Assembly: GCA_021295835.1 (NCBI GenBank)
Contig: JAGWBP010000011.1
Location: 2,051 to 63,784, forward strand
Source: Gemmatimonadota bacterium
GTDB taxonomy: Bacteria; Gemmatimonadota; Gemmatimonadetes; Longimicrobiales; Gaopeijiaceae
Length of the DNA stretch: 61,734 nt
Direction of reading: 5' to 3'
Made by a program: the position numbers and the translations under genes. The notes beneath the pieces were generated by a model, which saw only the letters and a program-made list of their open reading frames with translations, had not been told where the DNA came from and did no database searches. Positions 1 to 12,000 of the stretch are shown in pieces (the stretch's first letter is position 1; the number at the start of each line of letters is the position of its first letter).

Positions 1-1
1 C

Positions 2-1367
2 TCATACTTCGCCGAGCCGGACGGAGAGACGCTGACCTACTCCGCCACCTCGTCGAACACCGCAGCAGCCACGGTGACGGTGGCGGGCGCCACGGTGGCG
101 GTCACGGCCGTGGCCAAGGGGGCGACCAACGTCATGGTTACGGCTACGGACCCCGGCGGGCTGGCCGCGACGCAGACATTCGAGGTGACGGTTCCGAACC
201 GGGCTCCGGTGGCGGGGGACCCGATACCCTCCCAGACGCTCAAGGTCGGGAGGGCGGTCACGCTCGACGTTACGGACTACTTCACCGATCCGGACGGCGA
301 CGAGCTGACGTACTCCGTCGATTCCTCGAGGCCCTCGGTGGCGACGGCCACGATGTCCGGCAGCACTTTGACGGTGGTGGCCGTTGCGGCCGGGACGGCC
401 ACGATGACCGTCACCGCCACCGATCCGGGCGACCTGTCCGCCACGCAGTCCACAGGTGAGTCGTTCGACCTGGAGATGGCATTCACCTCCAGCGTCTCGA
501 GCACCGTTCGCTCGCACGTGGCGGATGCGAGGGACGAATGGGAGGCGGTCCTGGAGGACACGGGGCTGGACGATGTCACGATCGACGAGACACGCAGTTG
601 CCTCGGCATCTCGCGCTTTGTCGGCACCGTGGACGACCATTTGATTTTCGTGCACGTCGACAGTATCGACGGTGAAGGGGGTATACTGGCGTACGCGGGG
701 TACTGCTACCGTCGGCTAGCCGACGACTCGCCCCTGCTCTCCGCCACATGGATTGACGAGGCCGACGTCGAGAGGATGCTGGACCTGGACGCCCTGGTCC
801 CGGTGATGTTCCATGAGCTGGCCCACGCCCTCGGCTTCAGCGCTGGATCTGCTCGACGAGGGCGACGACCCGCATTTCGAGGGCAAGCTGGCCATCGAGG
901 CCTTCGATGAGGCGGGCGGCGACGACTACGACGGAGAGAAGGTGCCGGTTCAGCTATGGGTCTACAGCCACTGGCGGGAAAACGTCTTCCAGGACGAGAT
1001 CATGACTCCTTCGATCAACCTGGAGAATGACGAAGTTCCCATCAGCGCCATCACCCTGCAGTCCATGGCCGACATCGGCTACGAGGTGGACGTGTCCAGA
1101 GCCGACGACTACGAACTGCCCGACCCAGCCGTCCCACCGCCGGGGGCGCTGGCAAAGGGCGACCGTGCCGTCTTCGATCTGGGCAACGATGTCGTGTGGG
1201 GACCCGTCACCGTCCTTGATGCCGACGGCCGCGTCATCCGCGTGATCCCTCCTCCGCCGGGCTCCGTCCGCTGGCCCCCCCCGGGGCGCGAGGTGCGCAT
1301 CGAGCTTCCCGCGCGCGCCCCGCAATCCGGAAGCACCCCTCCGAGATCCGGACGGAGGTCGAAGTGA
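2..1367 (+). pseudogene. leishmanolysin-like (M8) secreted zinc metallopeptidase, 5' partial and frameshifted
   Basis: The reading frame is open from the window edge, so the N-terminus is missing. Its first ~150 codons form at least one and a half Ig/cadherin-like repeats of the type DxFxDPDGDxLTYS (about 280-330). A peptidase domain follows, with the zinc motif HELAHALGF (about 811-837). The frame breaks at about 840 and coding resumes one frame over with ALDLLDEGDDPHF. Downstream SHWRENVFQDEIMT (about 966-1010) supplies the third His and the Met-turn expected of M8 gluzincins. Compared with the family as I remember it, a few residues after HELxHxLGF are missing, so the break looks like a short deletion rather than one lost base. 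The C-terminal ~60 codons are duplicated at 4289-4544. The product would be secreted or surface-anchored. It is a pseudogene unless the break is an assembly error. Confidence 0.75.
1076..1347 (+). repeat. direct repeat copy 1 (3' end of the metallopeptidase gene)
   Basis: This segment encodes the last ~90 codons of the peptidase, including the VVWGPVTVLDADGRVIRV module. It recurs in the same orientation at about 4289-4544 with a few substitutions and one ~10-base deletion. The two copies flank the ankyrin gene. Confidence 0.85.
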
Positions 1368-1443
1368 GGCCGCCTCACGTCGCCTCGCCTCCCGGCCATC
1401 CGTGAATAAGGGGAAGTAATCCAAAGGTGACAGGAGGATGACG

Positions 1444-4272
1444 ATGAGAATGCCGACGATCACGATCACACCGCCGCTCCTCCTCCTCGCCGCGGCCTGC
1501 GCGGCAGCCCCCAGGGTGTACACGCCAACCTGCGACGACTGGGGCGATCAGTGGTTCTTCCGGTCGGCTTCGGCACAGCTCGTGCGGGCATGCATCGAGA
1601 GGGGTGCGGACGTCAACGCGCCCGGTGACGGGGGCCGGACCCCGCTTCACTGGACGACCTATGCCGGACCGGCGTTGGTTCGTACCCTCCTGGAGGCGGG
1701 CGCGGACGTAAATGCGCCCGACGACGTTGGCTGGACCCCGTTGAACCTGGCGGTGCACAATCGGGGCCCCGAGGTCATCGCGCTCCTGGTGGAGGGAGGC
1801 GCGGACGTCAACGCGCCCCTCCACCGCGGGCCCACGCCCCTCCACGAGGCCGCCAAACGGGGCAATCTGGACATCTTGACGATCTTGCTGGAGGCCGGAG
1901 CCGACGTCCATGCGGATGCGGGTCGCGGATTCACGCCCCTGCACGCCGGCACACGCAGCGGGCGGGCGGACATTGTAACTGCACTGCTGGTTGCCGGAGG
2001 GGACGTCAACGTAGGCGCCGGGGGCTACGGCACCCCCTTGATGCGTGCCGCCGGGAACAGGAGGGCCGGGGAGGCCGTCGTCGTCGCCCTGCTGGACGCT
2101 GGCGCCGATCCCAACGCCCGGGACCGCAAGGGCGCGACCCCGCTGTACAAGGCAGCCTCCGCCAACCAACCGTCGGCCATTCGCGCCTTGCTCGCGGCGG
2201 GCGCCGACCCGAACACGCGAACCGGCGACTACGGCCTGTCGCCGCTTCACGCCGCGGCGATGAGTGCAGGCCCCGAGGTGATCGCTCTCCTGGCGGACGC
2301 CGGGGCCGACACCGACGGCCGGGACAACAACTCCCGCGCCCCCCTCCACCACGCGGTGCTCTCCACGAGGGGCATGTTGTCCGTCGAGCCGCGCGGGGAA
2401 CACTGGAAGCTGCGCGCTTCCGCATTGCTGGATGCCGGCGCGGATGTGAACGTGCGTACGGGGGAGGGCGACACACCCCTCCACCTGTCAGTGCTGCGGC
2501 TCGACTCGGCGCGGCAGTCCGACACGGCCGCGCTATCCTGGCTCGTGCAGGCCGGAGCGGACGTGAGCGCCCGGAATCACAGGGGCCAGACGCCCCGGCA
2601 CGCGGCCCGCGCTCGCCACAACCTGCCGGCAGTGCGCAAACTCCTGGAACTGGGGGCCGACCCCGAAGTGCGTGACAACGCCGGGAGGATCGCCGATGCC
2701 GTCTGCTACTGGGACCCGGGCGGCGATCACTTCTCCGCATGGAATTTTCTCGCCAACTCTCCCGCCGAGAGCGTGCAGGGATGCCTGGAGAGCGGGGTCC
2801 CGGTGGACGCGCGCGATGGGGAAGGCGCCACGCCCCTGGCGGGGATGGTCTCCACGAGCGCCTGCTGCGCCGATTTCGGGAATGTCCTTCGCCTGTTCCT
2901 GGCTGCCGGAGCGGAGGTGAACGCCCGGGACACGCTGGGGAGGACTCCTCTCCACCGGGCTGTCGGAGCATTCGGTTCGGTCCGCGACTTCGTGACATCG
3001 GCACTGCTGGATGCGGGGGCCGACCCGAACGCGCGCGACTCGGAGGGTGCGACACCGCTGCACACCGCGGTGTCGGCGGAACAGAGCGCCCTGGTGCCCC
3101 TGCTGGCGGCCGCCGGCGCGAGGCTCGACGCGCGCAACTACGATGGCCAGACCCCGCTGCACGTCGCCCTGGGCCGCGACGACCCCGCCACGGTGCGTGC
3201 CCTGTTGCGGCTCGGCGCCGATCCGGCGGCCCGCAACAGTGCGGGCAACCCGTTCGATCCGGCCGCCTGTAGGCGCTGGGGCACCCGCACCTTCTTCAGC
3301 TTCGCCACCGCCGATATCGTCTCCGGCTGCATCGAGGCCGGGAAGGATGTGCGGGCCGTCTTCAACGAGCATCCCTTCACGACTCTCCACGTTGCCGCCC
3401 GGAACGGTACCCCGGGGATTGTGCGGGCACTCCTGGAGGCCGGTGCGGACGCCAACGCGGTAGCGTCGCAGCGCATAATGTGCCCCATCCCCTGCGGGCG
3501 GAGCTGGACTCCACTGCACCTGGCGGCAGCCAATCCGGACCCCGGCGTCATCTCGGCCCTCCTGGAGGCGGGGGCGGACCTCGACGCGGCCATGGAGCGG
3601 GCAACGACGCCACTGCACGACGCCGCCACGAACCCGAACCCCGCCGTCACCGCAGTCCTGTTGAAAGCCGGAGCGGACGCGGACGCCTTCCCACGCGGTG
3701 TCGAAACGCCGCTGCATGTGGCCGCCCGCATGAACTCGAACCCCGAGGTGCTGAGACTCCTCCTGGAGGCCGGGGCCGACGTGAACGCGCGTGATGGCCG
3801 CGGTCATACGCCCCTGCACGAGGCCGCCGCAAACAACGCCAATCCCGAGATCGCGACCGCGCTGATCGGAGCCGGGGCGGAGGTCGATGCGCGCGGCCCC
3901 GATGACGACATTTTGCCCTACGGACTCAGGCCGAACGACCGTACGCCGCTGTTCATGGCGTCGTCGGGCGTCGCGCGACCGCCAGAGTGGAATGCCGCGG
4001 TCGTCGAGGTCCTGGTGCGCGCCGGTGCCGATATGGAGCAGGCCGACCGGTCCGGGCGCACGCCGCTGCATGCCGCCGCCCGGTCGCACCCGGCCGTCTT
4101 CCCGCTGCTCATGAGGTTGGGTGCCGATCCGAACGCCCGTGATACCGATGGCAAGACCCCGATGGACTATGCTCTGGAGAACCGGTCGCTGGAGGGGCTG
4201 GAGGTGGTGCGGCGCATGCGGGAGGAAATGCGAACTGGCGGGGCGAGCGGTGGCTTGCGCTCAGCGAGGTAG
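1444..4272 (+). CDS. large ankyrin-repeat lipoprotein
   Basis: The protein of about 942 residues starts with a signal peptide and a lipobox-like LLLLAAAC, so it is probably a lipoprotein. The rest is more than twenty ankyrin repeats of the type G.TPLH.A......V..LL.AGADVNARD. I chose ATG 1444 because AGGAGG at 1432-1437 sits 6 bases before it; the ATG at 1438 directly abuts that site. Three modules can be seen, opening near residues 30, 420 and 607. Each opens with an aromatic block and an ankyrin-like helix (C..WG...FF then V..CIE.G.DV; the middle one is divergent). The family mediates protein-protein contacts; no partner can be inferred. The gene lies between two copies of the neighbouring peptidase gene's 3' end, which suggests insertion or duplication. 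Confidence 0.9.
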   Translation: MRMPTITITPPLLLLAAACAAAPRVYTPTCDDWGDQWFFRSASAQLVRACIERGADVNAPGDGGRTPLHWTTYAGPALVRTLLEAGADVNAPDDVGWTPLNLAVHNRGPEVIALLVEGGADVNAPLHRGPTPLHEAAKRGNLDILTILLEAGADVHADAGRGFTPLHAGTRSGRADIVTALLVAGGDVNVGAGGYGTPLMRAAGNRRAGEAVVVALLDAGADPNARDRKGATPLYKAASANQPSAIRALLAAGADPNTRTGDYGLSPLHAAAMSAGPEVIALLADAGADTDGRDNNSRAPLHHAVLSTRGMLSVEPRGEHWKLRASALLDAGADVNVRTGEGDTPLHLSVLRLDSARQSDTAALSWLVQAGADVSARNHRGQTPRHAARARHNLPAVRKLLELGADPEVRDNAGRIADAVCYWDPGGDHFSAWNFLANSPAESVQGCLESGVPVDARDGEGATPLAGMVSTSACCADFGNVLRLFLAAGAEVNARDTLGRTPLHRAVGAFGSVRDFVTSALLDAGADPNARDSEGATPLHTAVSAEQSALVPLLAAAGARLDARNYDGQTPLHVALGRDDPATVRALLRLGADPAARNSAGNPFDPAACRRWGTRTFFSFATADIVSGCIEAGKDVRAVFNEHPFTTLHVAARNGTPGIVRALLEAGADANAVASQRIMCPIPCGRSWTPLHLAAANPDPGVISALLEAGADLDAAMERATTPLHDAATNPNPAVTAVLLKAGADADAFPRGVETPLHVAARMNSNPEVLRLLLEAGADVNARDGRGHTPLHEAAANNANPEIATALIGAGAEVDARGPDDDILPYGLRPNDRTPLFMASSGVARPPEWNAAVVEVLVRAGADMEQADRSGRTPLHAAARSHPAVFPLLMRLGADPNARDTDGKTPMDYALENRSLEGLEVVRRMREEMRTGGASGGLRSAR

Positions 4273-4288
4273 CGTAGACTACGGTAGC

Positions 4289-4552
4289 CGGCTACAGGGT
4301 GGACGTGTCCAGAGCCGACGACTACGAACTGCCCGACCCAACCGTCCCACCGCCGGGGGCGCTGGCAGTGCAGTCTTCGATCTGAGCAACGATGTCGTGT
4401 GGGGACCCGTCACCGTCCTTGATGCCGACGGCCGCGTCATCCGCGTGATCCCTCCGCCGCCGGGCTCCGTCCGCTGGCCTCCCCCGGGGCGCGAGGTGCG
4501 CATCGAGCCTCCCGCGCCCCCCCGCAATCCGCAACGACTCCGCCCCCGATGA
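4289..4552 (+). pseudogene. remnant of the metallopeptidase 3' end (direct repeat copy 2)
   Basis: The sequence matches 1076-1347 closely through the C-terminal module, but lacks about 10 bases where copy 1 reads GDRA, and has no peptidase domain before it. The best frame encodes VFDLSNDVVWGPVTVLDADG and continues to a stop near 4552. No start codon or ribosome site of its own is evident. With the flanking bases this accounts for most of the 343-base interval between the ankyrin gene and fbp. Inference: it is the scar of a tandem duplication or recombination event. Confidence 0.8.
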
Positions 4553-4615
4553 GGCGCTCGACACCTTGACGGATAACCACTTGCCGGCCCGGCCCACCCC
4601 CCACGATCTTCCGCC

Positions 4616-5638
4616 ATGCGAAGCAAAGTCGTCACCATCGACCGGCACATCATCGACCAGGAGCGCAACCACCCCGGTGCATCCGGGCGCTTCTCGGCGC
4701 TCCTCTACGACATCGCGCTGGCGGCTAAGATCATCTCGCGCGAGGTGAACATGGCGGGGCTGATCGACGTGCTCGGGCGCACCGGGGAGCGGAACGTGCA
4801 CGGCGAGCAGGTCCAGAAGCTCGACGCCTTCGCCCAGGAGGTGATCGTCAAGGCGATGGACCACGCAGGGCACCTCTGCTGCATGGTCTCGGAGGAGTGT
4901 GACGAGATCATCGCGATCCCGGAGCGCTTCGAGCTCGGCAACTACGTCCTCCTCTTCGATCCGCTCGACGGCTCCTCGAACATCAACGTGAACGTCTCGA
5001 TCGGGACGATCTTCTCGATCCACCAGCGCGTCACCCCAGCCGGCACCCCCGGGACGACGTCCGACTGCCTCCAGCCCGGGTCGCGCCAGCTTGCCGCCGG
5101 GTACGTCATCTACGGCTCCTCCACGATGCTCGTCTACACGACCGGGGTGGAGGGGGGCGTGCACGGCTTCACCCTCGACCCGTCGATCGGCGAGTTCCTG
5201 CTGAGCAACCCCCACATCCGAATCCCCGACCCCCCCGCCAGGGTCTACTCGGTGAACGAGGCGTACTACTCGCGCTGGTCCGAGCCGCAGCGCCGCCTCA
5301 CCGACCACTTCCGGAGCGGCCGCGACGAGGGCGGGGGACACGATCCAGAGGGCTACAAGTCCCGCTACATCGGCTCGCTCGTCTCCGATGCCCACCGCAC
5401 CCTCCTGCAGGGCGGCCTCTTCATGTATCCGGCCGAGACCCGCGCCCCGGCCGGCAAGCTCCGCGTTCTCTACGAGGCGGCCCCCCTGGCGCTCGTCTTC
5501 GAGGCGGCTGGGGGAAGGGCGTCCGACGGCCGCCGCGACATAACGTCGATCGTTCCGACGGGCCTCCACGACCGCACCCCGCTCTTCCTCGGCTCGGCCT
5601 CCCTCGTCAACGTCGCTGAATCGTACTTGCAGTCGTAG
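4616..5638 (+). CDS. fbp: class I fructose-1,6-bisphosphatase
   Basis: This 340-residue protein hydrolyses fructose 1,6-bisphosphate to fructose 6-phosphate in gluconeogenesis in the cytoplasm. The metal-binding signature FDPLDGSSNI (about residues 118-127), the upstream SEECDE acidic site and the C-terminal GKLRVLYEAAPLALVFEAAGG are all present, and length is normal for class I enzymes. ATG 4616 gives the usual N-terminus, though no strong ribosome site precedes it. The gene stands alone: a repeat remnant lies upstream and a 414-base intergenic region follows. Confidence 0.95.
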   Translation: MRSKVVTIDRHIIDQERNHPGASGRFSALLYDIALAAKIISREVNMAGLIDVLGRTGERNVHGEQVQKLDAFAQEVIVKAMDHAGHLCCMVSEECDEIIAIPERFELGNYVLLFDPLDGSSNINVNVSIGTIFSIHQRVTPAGTPGTTSDCLQPGSRQLAAGYVIYGSSTMLVYTTGVEGGVHGFTLDPSIGEFLLSNPHIRIPDPPARVYSVNEAYYSRWSEPQRRLTDHFRSGRDEGGGHDPEGYKSRYIGSLVSDAHRTLLQGGLFMYPAETRAPAGKLRVLYEAAPLALVFEAAGGRASDGRRDITSIVPTGLHDRTPLFLGSASLVNVAESYLQS

Positions 5639-6052
5639 GCGAAGTCCGCGATATTCGACGCCTGTGGCAACCTGCGGCGGGGACGCCCATGGCGACCTCT
5701 CCACCGGGGACGCCGGGCGCGCGCCTGCCCGGGAAGCCGGGAAGGGGATGCGAAAACTGACCGGCGGGCGCATTGTGACCGCCGACACCGAACTGGCGAG
5801 ACGCGTAAATCACATCTGCACAATCACTTGCAGCATTTGCAGGAACTGGCACACCTCTTGCAGGGTGTGTCCCCGTCCGCTGGACTGGACTTTGACAACC
5901 CCAGAGCACCGTCTCTCGGGCGACCGCGCATGCGGCCCTCCCGGGAGACGCTCACCATAGATTCTCTCTGCCTGCGGATCCCCCGGCGCGAGGCCGGCTG
6001 GGAAGACCGGGGCAGCGAAAAACCTCCCATCCCACAAGAGGAACGGAAGACG
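5639..6052 (+). other. 414-base intergenic region upstream of the giant repeat lipoprotein
   Basis: I see no protein-coding signal here. It holds a sigma-54-type promoter at 5847-5861, preceded by a cluster of TTGCAG words (5828-5842), and about 180 bases of leader before the ATG at 6053. No clear terminator follows fbp. Confidence 0.6.
5847..5861 (+). promoter_or_regulatory. sigma-54 (-24/-12) promoter
   Basis: TGGCAC (5847-5852) and TTGC (5858-5861) have the invariant GG and GC exactly ten bases apart, matching the RpoN consensus. Two further TTGCAG words lie just upstream and could belong to an activator site. Transcription would start near 5873 and read into the lipoprotein gene at 6053. 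No bEBP activator gene is in the window. Confidence 0.6.
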
Positions 6053-9000
6053 ATGAACAGACTCAAGCTACTGGCGGCAGCCGCTTTGCTTGCGGTCCCT
6101 TTGATCAACGCCTGCGGGGAATCGGTTAAACCCACGCCTGTGGGGTCGATAACCGGCCAGGTGGTGATCGAGGGTGAGCAGCAGGCCGGCGTCACGGTCA
6201 AGCTCAACAACGGCGCCACCGCCACCACGACGAGCACGGGTTCCTTCGGCTTCGACGACGTCGAGGCCGGGACCTACACCCTTACGATCAGCGCTTCGAC
6301 AAGACCGACCAGTCCGCGACGATCGCGACCGACGGCCAGAAGGTTACGGTCAACTTCACTGGCGCCTGGATCCGCACCTCGGCCGTTATGGGTGCGGTGA
6401 CGGTGGAGGGGACCGGACTCGAAGGAGTGGTCGTGAAGCTCACGGGCATGTCCGAAGACGAGACGACGACGAGCGCCACCGGGGCCTACAGCTTCACCGG
6501 CCTCCGGGCGGGCGTCCACACCGTCGAGATATCGGGCTTTGACAACGAGGACATCGGCTTCTCCGCTACCTCTGCGGTTGCCGAGGTCGCGGTCGGCGCG
6601 ACCGAAGAGCTCGACTTCCAGGCCAGCTATCTGCGCGCCTCGGCCGTCATGGGCCAGGTGACCATAGAGGGCAAGGGGCTGGCTGGAGTCACGGTCAGCC
6701 TGCAGGGCGTGGACCGGAACCTCGAAGTTCAACTTCTCGGACCTTCGCAAGGGCGAGTACTCGCTCGCGATTTCGCGTTACGACCCCGACGAGTACGGCT
6801 TCGAAGTGACTTCGCAGACCCTTACGGTCGCCTACGACGAGACCGCGTCCGCGGACTTCGACGGAATCGCGCTTCGCACGGCGGCAGTAAGCGGCGCGGT
6901 AACGATCGAGCGCACCGGCCTTGAGGGCGTCACCGTCAGCCTGACCGGCGAGGGCGCGGATCTGTCGGTGGTCACCAACGCGGCTGGCCAGTGGACGTTC
7001 ACCCGTCTGCACGCGGGCAGCTACGCGGTCGGCATCTCGGGCTTCGACACCGACGAGTACGGCTTCGACGAGACCTCCGCCAACGTGACGGTCGCGCTCA
7101 AGAAGACCGCTACGGTCGACTTCGACGGAATTATGCTCCGCACGGTCGAGATCATGGGTACCGTAACCACCGACCGCGAGCCGCTCGCCGGCGTCACCGT
7201 GACGATATCGGGTGGCAGGGCCGACGAGACGGTCATCGCGACCACCGACATGAAGGGCTCGTACTCGGTTGGTCGCCTGCACGCGGGCGACTACACGGTC
7301 ACCATCTCCGGCTTCGACACAGACGAATACGAGTTCGAGCCGACGTCGCAGCCGATCATGGCCGAGCTGGGCGCGATGGTCCCGGTCAGCTTCCCGGGCG
7401 TCAAGCTCCGCACGGTCGAGATCTTCGGTGCAGTAGCCGTCGAAGGCGAGCCGCTGGCCGACGTCACCGTGACGGTATCGGGCGGCAGGGCAAACGAGAC
7501 GGTCATCGCGACCACCGACGCCGCAGGCGCGTACTCGCTCGACCGTCTCCACGCTGGCGACTACACGGTTGCCATCTCCGAATACGACGGGGACGAGTTC
7601 AAGTTCGACCCGGCCGAGCAGTCGGTAACGGTCGTACTGGGCGAGATGCGCGAGGTCCTCTTCGAACACGGCATTCCGCTCCGCACCGCCAGCATCAGCG
7701 GCCGCATCACGATTGGCGGCGATCCCGCTGAGGACATCACCATCACCCTGAGCGGCGAGCAGGAAGCCGAGATGGAGACGACCGCCAACGGCCAGTACAA
7801 CTTCCCGGGCCTCCCGGCTGGGGACTACACGCTCGAGCTCAGCGGCTTCGACACCGAGGAGTACGAGTACACGCCGGAGAGCCTCGACGTCACGCTGATG
7901 CTCGGCGAGGGCATGATCCAGAACTTCGCGGGCCGGTCGCTCCGCACCGTGGTCATCACGGGCGCGGTCACGGCGGAGGGCGAGATGATCACCGGCGCGA
8001 ACGCGAGTCTCTATAGGGTGATCACCCTGACCGAGATCGTCCCGGTCGTAGACGGCACCCAGCTCACGGACGAGATGGGCGAGTTCATCTTCGACGACCT
8101 GCTTGACGACACTTACGCCGTTGTGATCACGCGGTACGACGCCGAGTACGACTTCCCGAAGATCCCCCTGGCTGGCCAGGAGTTTGTGGCGTGGAGCGGG
8201 TACGTCGCCACCGACGATACGGCGATGGCCAACTTCACCGGCACGATCATCAGGACCGCGATGGTCGGCGGCGAGGTGACGGCGGACGGCGATCCCATCA
8301 TGGACATCGAGGTCATGATCGAGGGCGAGCATGCGCCGGACGACAACACGATGATGACCGATGCCGACGGCATGTACATGTTCGACGGCCTGCGCAAGGG
8401 CGACTACACGATTTCGATCGCCAACCCCGACGCGGAGATGTACGACTTCCCGACCATGGAGCGCGACATCAACGTCGCGGTCGGTCAGGTGCAGGACGAC
8501 GTCTCCTTCGCCGGCTCGGTGCTGCGCGAGGCCAGCATCAGCGGCCAGGTGCACGTCGAGGGGCACGCCCTCGAGGACGTTACGGTGATGCTCTCGGGAG
8601 ATGCGGACGGCGAGACGACGACCGACGCCAACGGCCAGTACAACTTCCCGCGTCTCGCCGGCGGCGACTACACGGTTTCGATCACCAACCCCGACGCGGA
8701 CAGGTACACCTTCGAGGTGACCGAGGTGGCCGTCGACGAGCTGGATTCCGACGATGGAAGAATCGTCGACTTCCGTGCCACGCACGTCCACGAGGCCTCC
8801 ATCAGCGGCATGCTATTCCTGGACGAGGTCGCCAAGAACGGCGACCGGGACGACGGCGAGCCCGTCTTCGACGGCTCGGCCGCGACCATGGCCAAGTTGA
8901 TCCTGGAGGACGAGGACGGCAGTACGCTGCGCACGAGCGCGAACTCGACGGGGGCCTACGAGTTCAAGGGGCTCAAGGCCGGGACGTACACCCTGAAGCA

Positions 9001-12000
9001 CGACAAGACCAGCGACGGCGACCTGTACAACGCCGGCTACGCCTTCGCGGGCGACTCCGCCGGCGTGAGCGTCGAGCTCACCGGCCCCTCCGAGGAGACG
9101 GTGGACCTTCCGTACGAGATCGTCAAGCAGACGCTCAACATCGGTGCGGTCATGGCCAACCGGTCCGTCACGACGACCACCGGCGTGGCGGGTGTGGCCT
9201 TCGAGGTCTATCCGAACCTTAAGGCGGCACAGGAAGGCAACGATGTGCTCGGTAGTGGCACCACTGCGGCCAGCGGCGTCGCGGCGGTGACCTTCGCCCG
9301 GGCGGACGACTACGGCCCGGGCGGGCCGGGAACGGAGAGCGACGGCGTGGTCATCGTCGGGATCGACGCCGACGGTTCCAGCTACCACGACGATCTGGCG
9401 ATGGTCGAGCCCACCGGTCTGTTCGAGGCGGTTTTCGCCTTCACCGAGCGGACTGCCGACACGAACGGGGCGATCAAGCTTGTCAACACCGCTTCGCAGT
9501 TCAAGTGGCGCGTGATGAGCGCCGAGAGGGAGGTCGGTGGGGAGCCTCTGGAAGGATGGACGGTAAGCGTGAGGGGCATCAACACTCCGCCGACCGGCAC
9601 CGACGGCTACGCCGAGATGGCCCCAGCCGAAGTGGGCATCGCCGTCGCGGATATTCCGAAAAGATACACGGTAACGCTGGACACCGAGGGCCAGCCCGAC
9701 GCAACCGGGGAGGAGTGGGAGAGCAGCGGGACGCTGTCGTACACGCACACCGGGCTCGATCTGCCCGGTGCCGCCGTCGCCGACATCGGCACGATCTCGG
9801 TCAACTGGACCACACAGTCGCTCTACTTCGGCTTCTACCGCGAGGTGGACGGGCAGCCCGGCTTTACGAACGAATGGGTCGGCGGCGGCGATGTGTCCGT
9901 AGACCATCGTCCGGTCGGCGATCACCTCGAGGACGACGTGAGCTGGACATTCAGATCCCCGGACGGGGGCGGTCGCTATGTGACATTCGAGTGGGATCAC
10001 GACGGCGACCCCGATACCGAGGACGTAGGTGCCGACGACGCAGCCGAGTGGGTGAGCGACTGGGTGGTGCGCTTTCCGAGGATCCCGACCGACACCGAGC
10101 TCAAGATCAGTCTGACGGACATCGGCGAACACAAGAGCCACTATTTGGGTGACGAGGTGATGGACGCCTTCGATCTGACGAATGTCACCGGCGTCTTCAA
10201 CACCTTCGGCGCGGATGGCGGCGGCCACCCGGAGATGTGGCTGTGCGGCGAGTCTTCCGGCGACAACGACGACTGCGTCACGCACGGGTACCAGTGGAAG
10301 AACGGCTGGGTGGACGGCGAGTTCTGGCCGCGCCACTACGATGGGTACCCGCACAGTGAGAACGAGAATCTCGGAGAGGATATGACCGTCACGCTGGAGG
10401 GCGTCAGCCCGACTGCGAACGTCGACTCCTCCATCGCCACGGATAAGGACTTCGAGTGGGGCGAGGTGAACGACGGGGTATACATCCTGAGGACCGCCGA
10501 GACCGGAAGGTACGAGCTGGACTCCGCCAGCTACTCGTACTCGGGCGGCCAGCATGGGGAGGGTGAGGAGGTCGACGCCAATTCCTATCTTGACACCCTG
10601 TATGTGTTCTACCAGGAGCGCGACGACGGTCAACGGGACGAGGGGGTGTACGACCGCGAAACCATCTTCAAGGTCAGCGACCGAAACCTGCTCGGAAGCG
10701 ACGCGACGCTGAAGAACCTGACGGTCGACGGCGAGACGGTGCCGGGATTTGCGGCCGGCGATCCCGACGGCAGCAGCTACGAGATGACTGTCGGCGGGGA
10801 TCGTGGCTCGATCGTAATCGCCGCCGCGGCCACCGACGAACATGCGAGCGTGTCGGGCGATATCGGTACGAAGAGCCTAACCGCCGGAGAAAGGACAGGC
10901 TTCACGGTCACCGGCACGGCGGAGGACGGGATAACGACCGCCGGGTACACGATCGTCATTTATCGGACTGGAATCGACGCGACGCTGAAGAACCTGACGG
11001 TCGACGGCGATGACGTGCCAGGATTTTCGCCCGGCGATCCCGGCGGCAACAGCTACGACTTAACTGTCGGCTGGGATGTTGACTCGGTTTTAATCGCCGC
11101 CACTGCGACCGACGACCATGCGAGTGTGTCGGGCGGTATCGGCTGGTTGTTCCTGAAATCCGAAGGACGTACGACAACCTCCACGGTCACCGGCACGGCG
11201 GAGGACGGCGAAACGAAGGCCACGTATACGATCAACATTTATCGGACTACCGATCGCGTCAAGATCAAGAAGATTGTCCAGCTAACGCCTGGAGAGAAGG
11301 ACACGGTGATGGTCACCGCCAACGACACGGTTAAGGTGATGGAGGGCGATACGCTGGCGGTGGAGCTGGTCGTGTCGCTCTGGGCCGCGCCAACCGACGG
11401 TAACAATGTTACCGTTGAGTTTAGGGACAGTACGTGGACCTTCACCAGTACCGATTACGACAGCACATATGAGATGTTCCATGGGGGTAGATCCGACCCT
11501 CCAGTCTCCGAAGACCTTGAAGACGAAGACGGCGAGGACGAGGATTCTACCTATACCATTACGGCGACTGGGGGTGACACCGGTCACGAGGGCGACGGGA
11601 CGTTCCACGTGAAGTTCGTGGACAACGACGTCAAGCAGTTTGTGGGTCCGACGGAGATCTCGGCAATCGGAGGTGTCACGGCTGACGACGGCGACGGTAA
11701 CGATTTCCGGACAGCGGTTGTCACGACGCTGGGTACGCGGCCGATGGCAGGAGACCCTCTAGTCGATGAGGCTGTGACTTTGAATATCTATCCGACGAGT
11801 GGTGGAGGCGCTGACGTGCGGTCGCTGGATATCGATGCGGCTGATTGGGATACTGGGGCCACCTTCAACGTCTTCGGCGACGTGGATGGAGACGACTTTG
11901 ACATTGAGGTGGGCGCCAGAGGCGGCGGATACGACGGTGTCAACTATCCGGACATCGCCGTGAACTGGGTTGACAGTGCGGACTATCAGCTTGTGGTACA

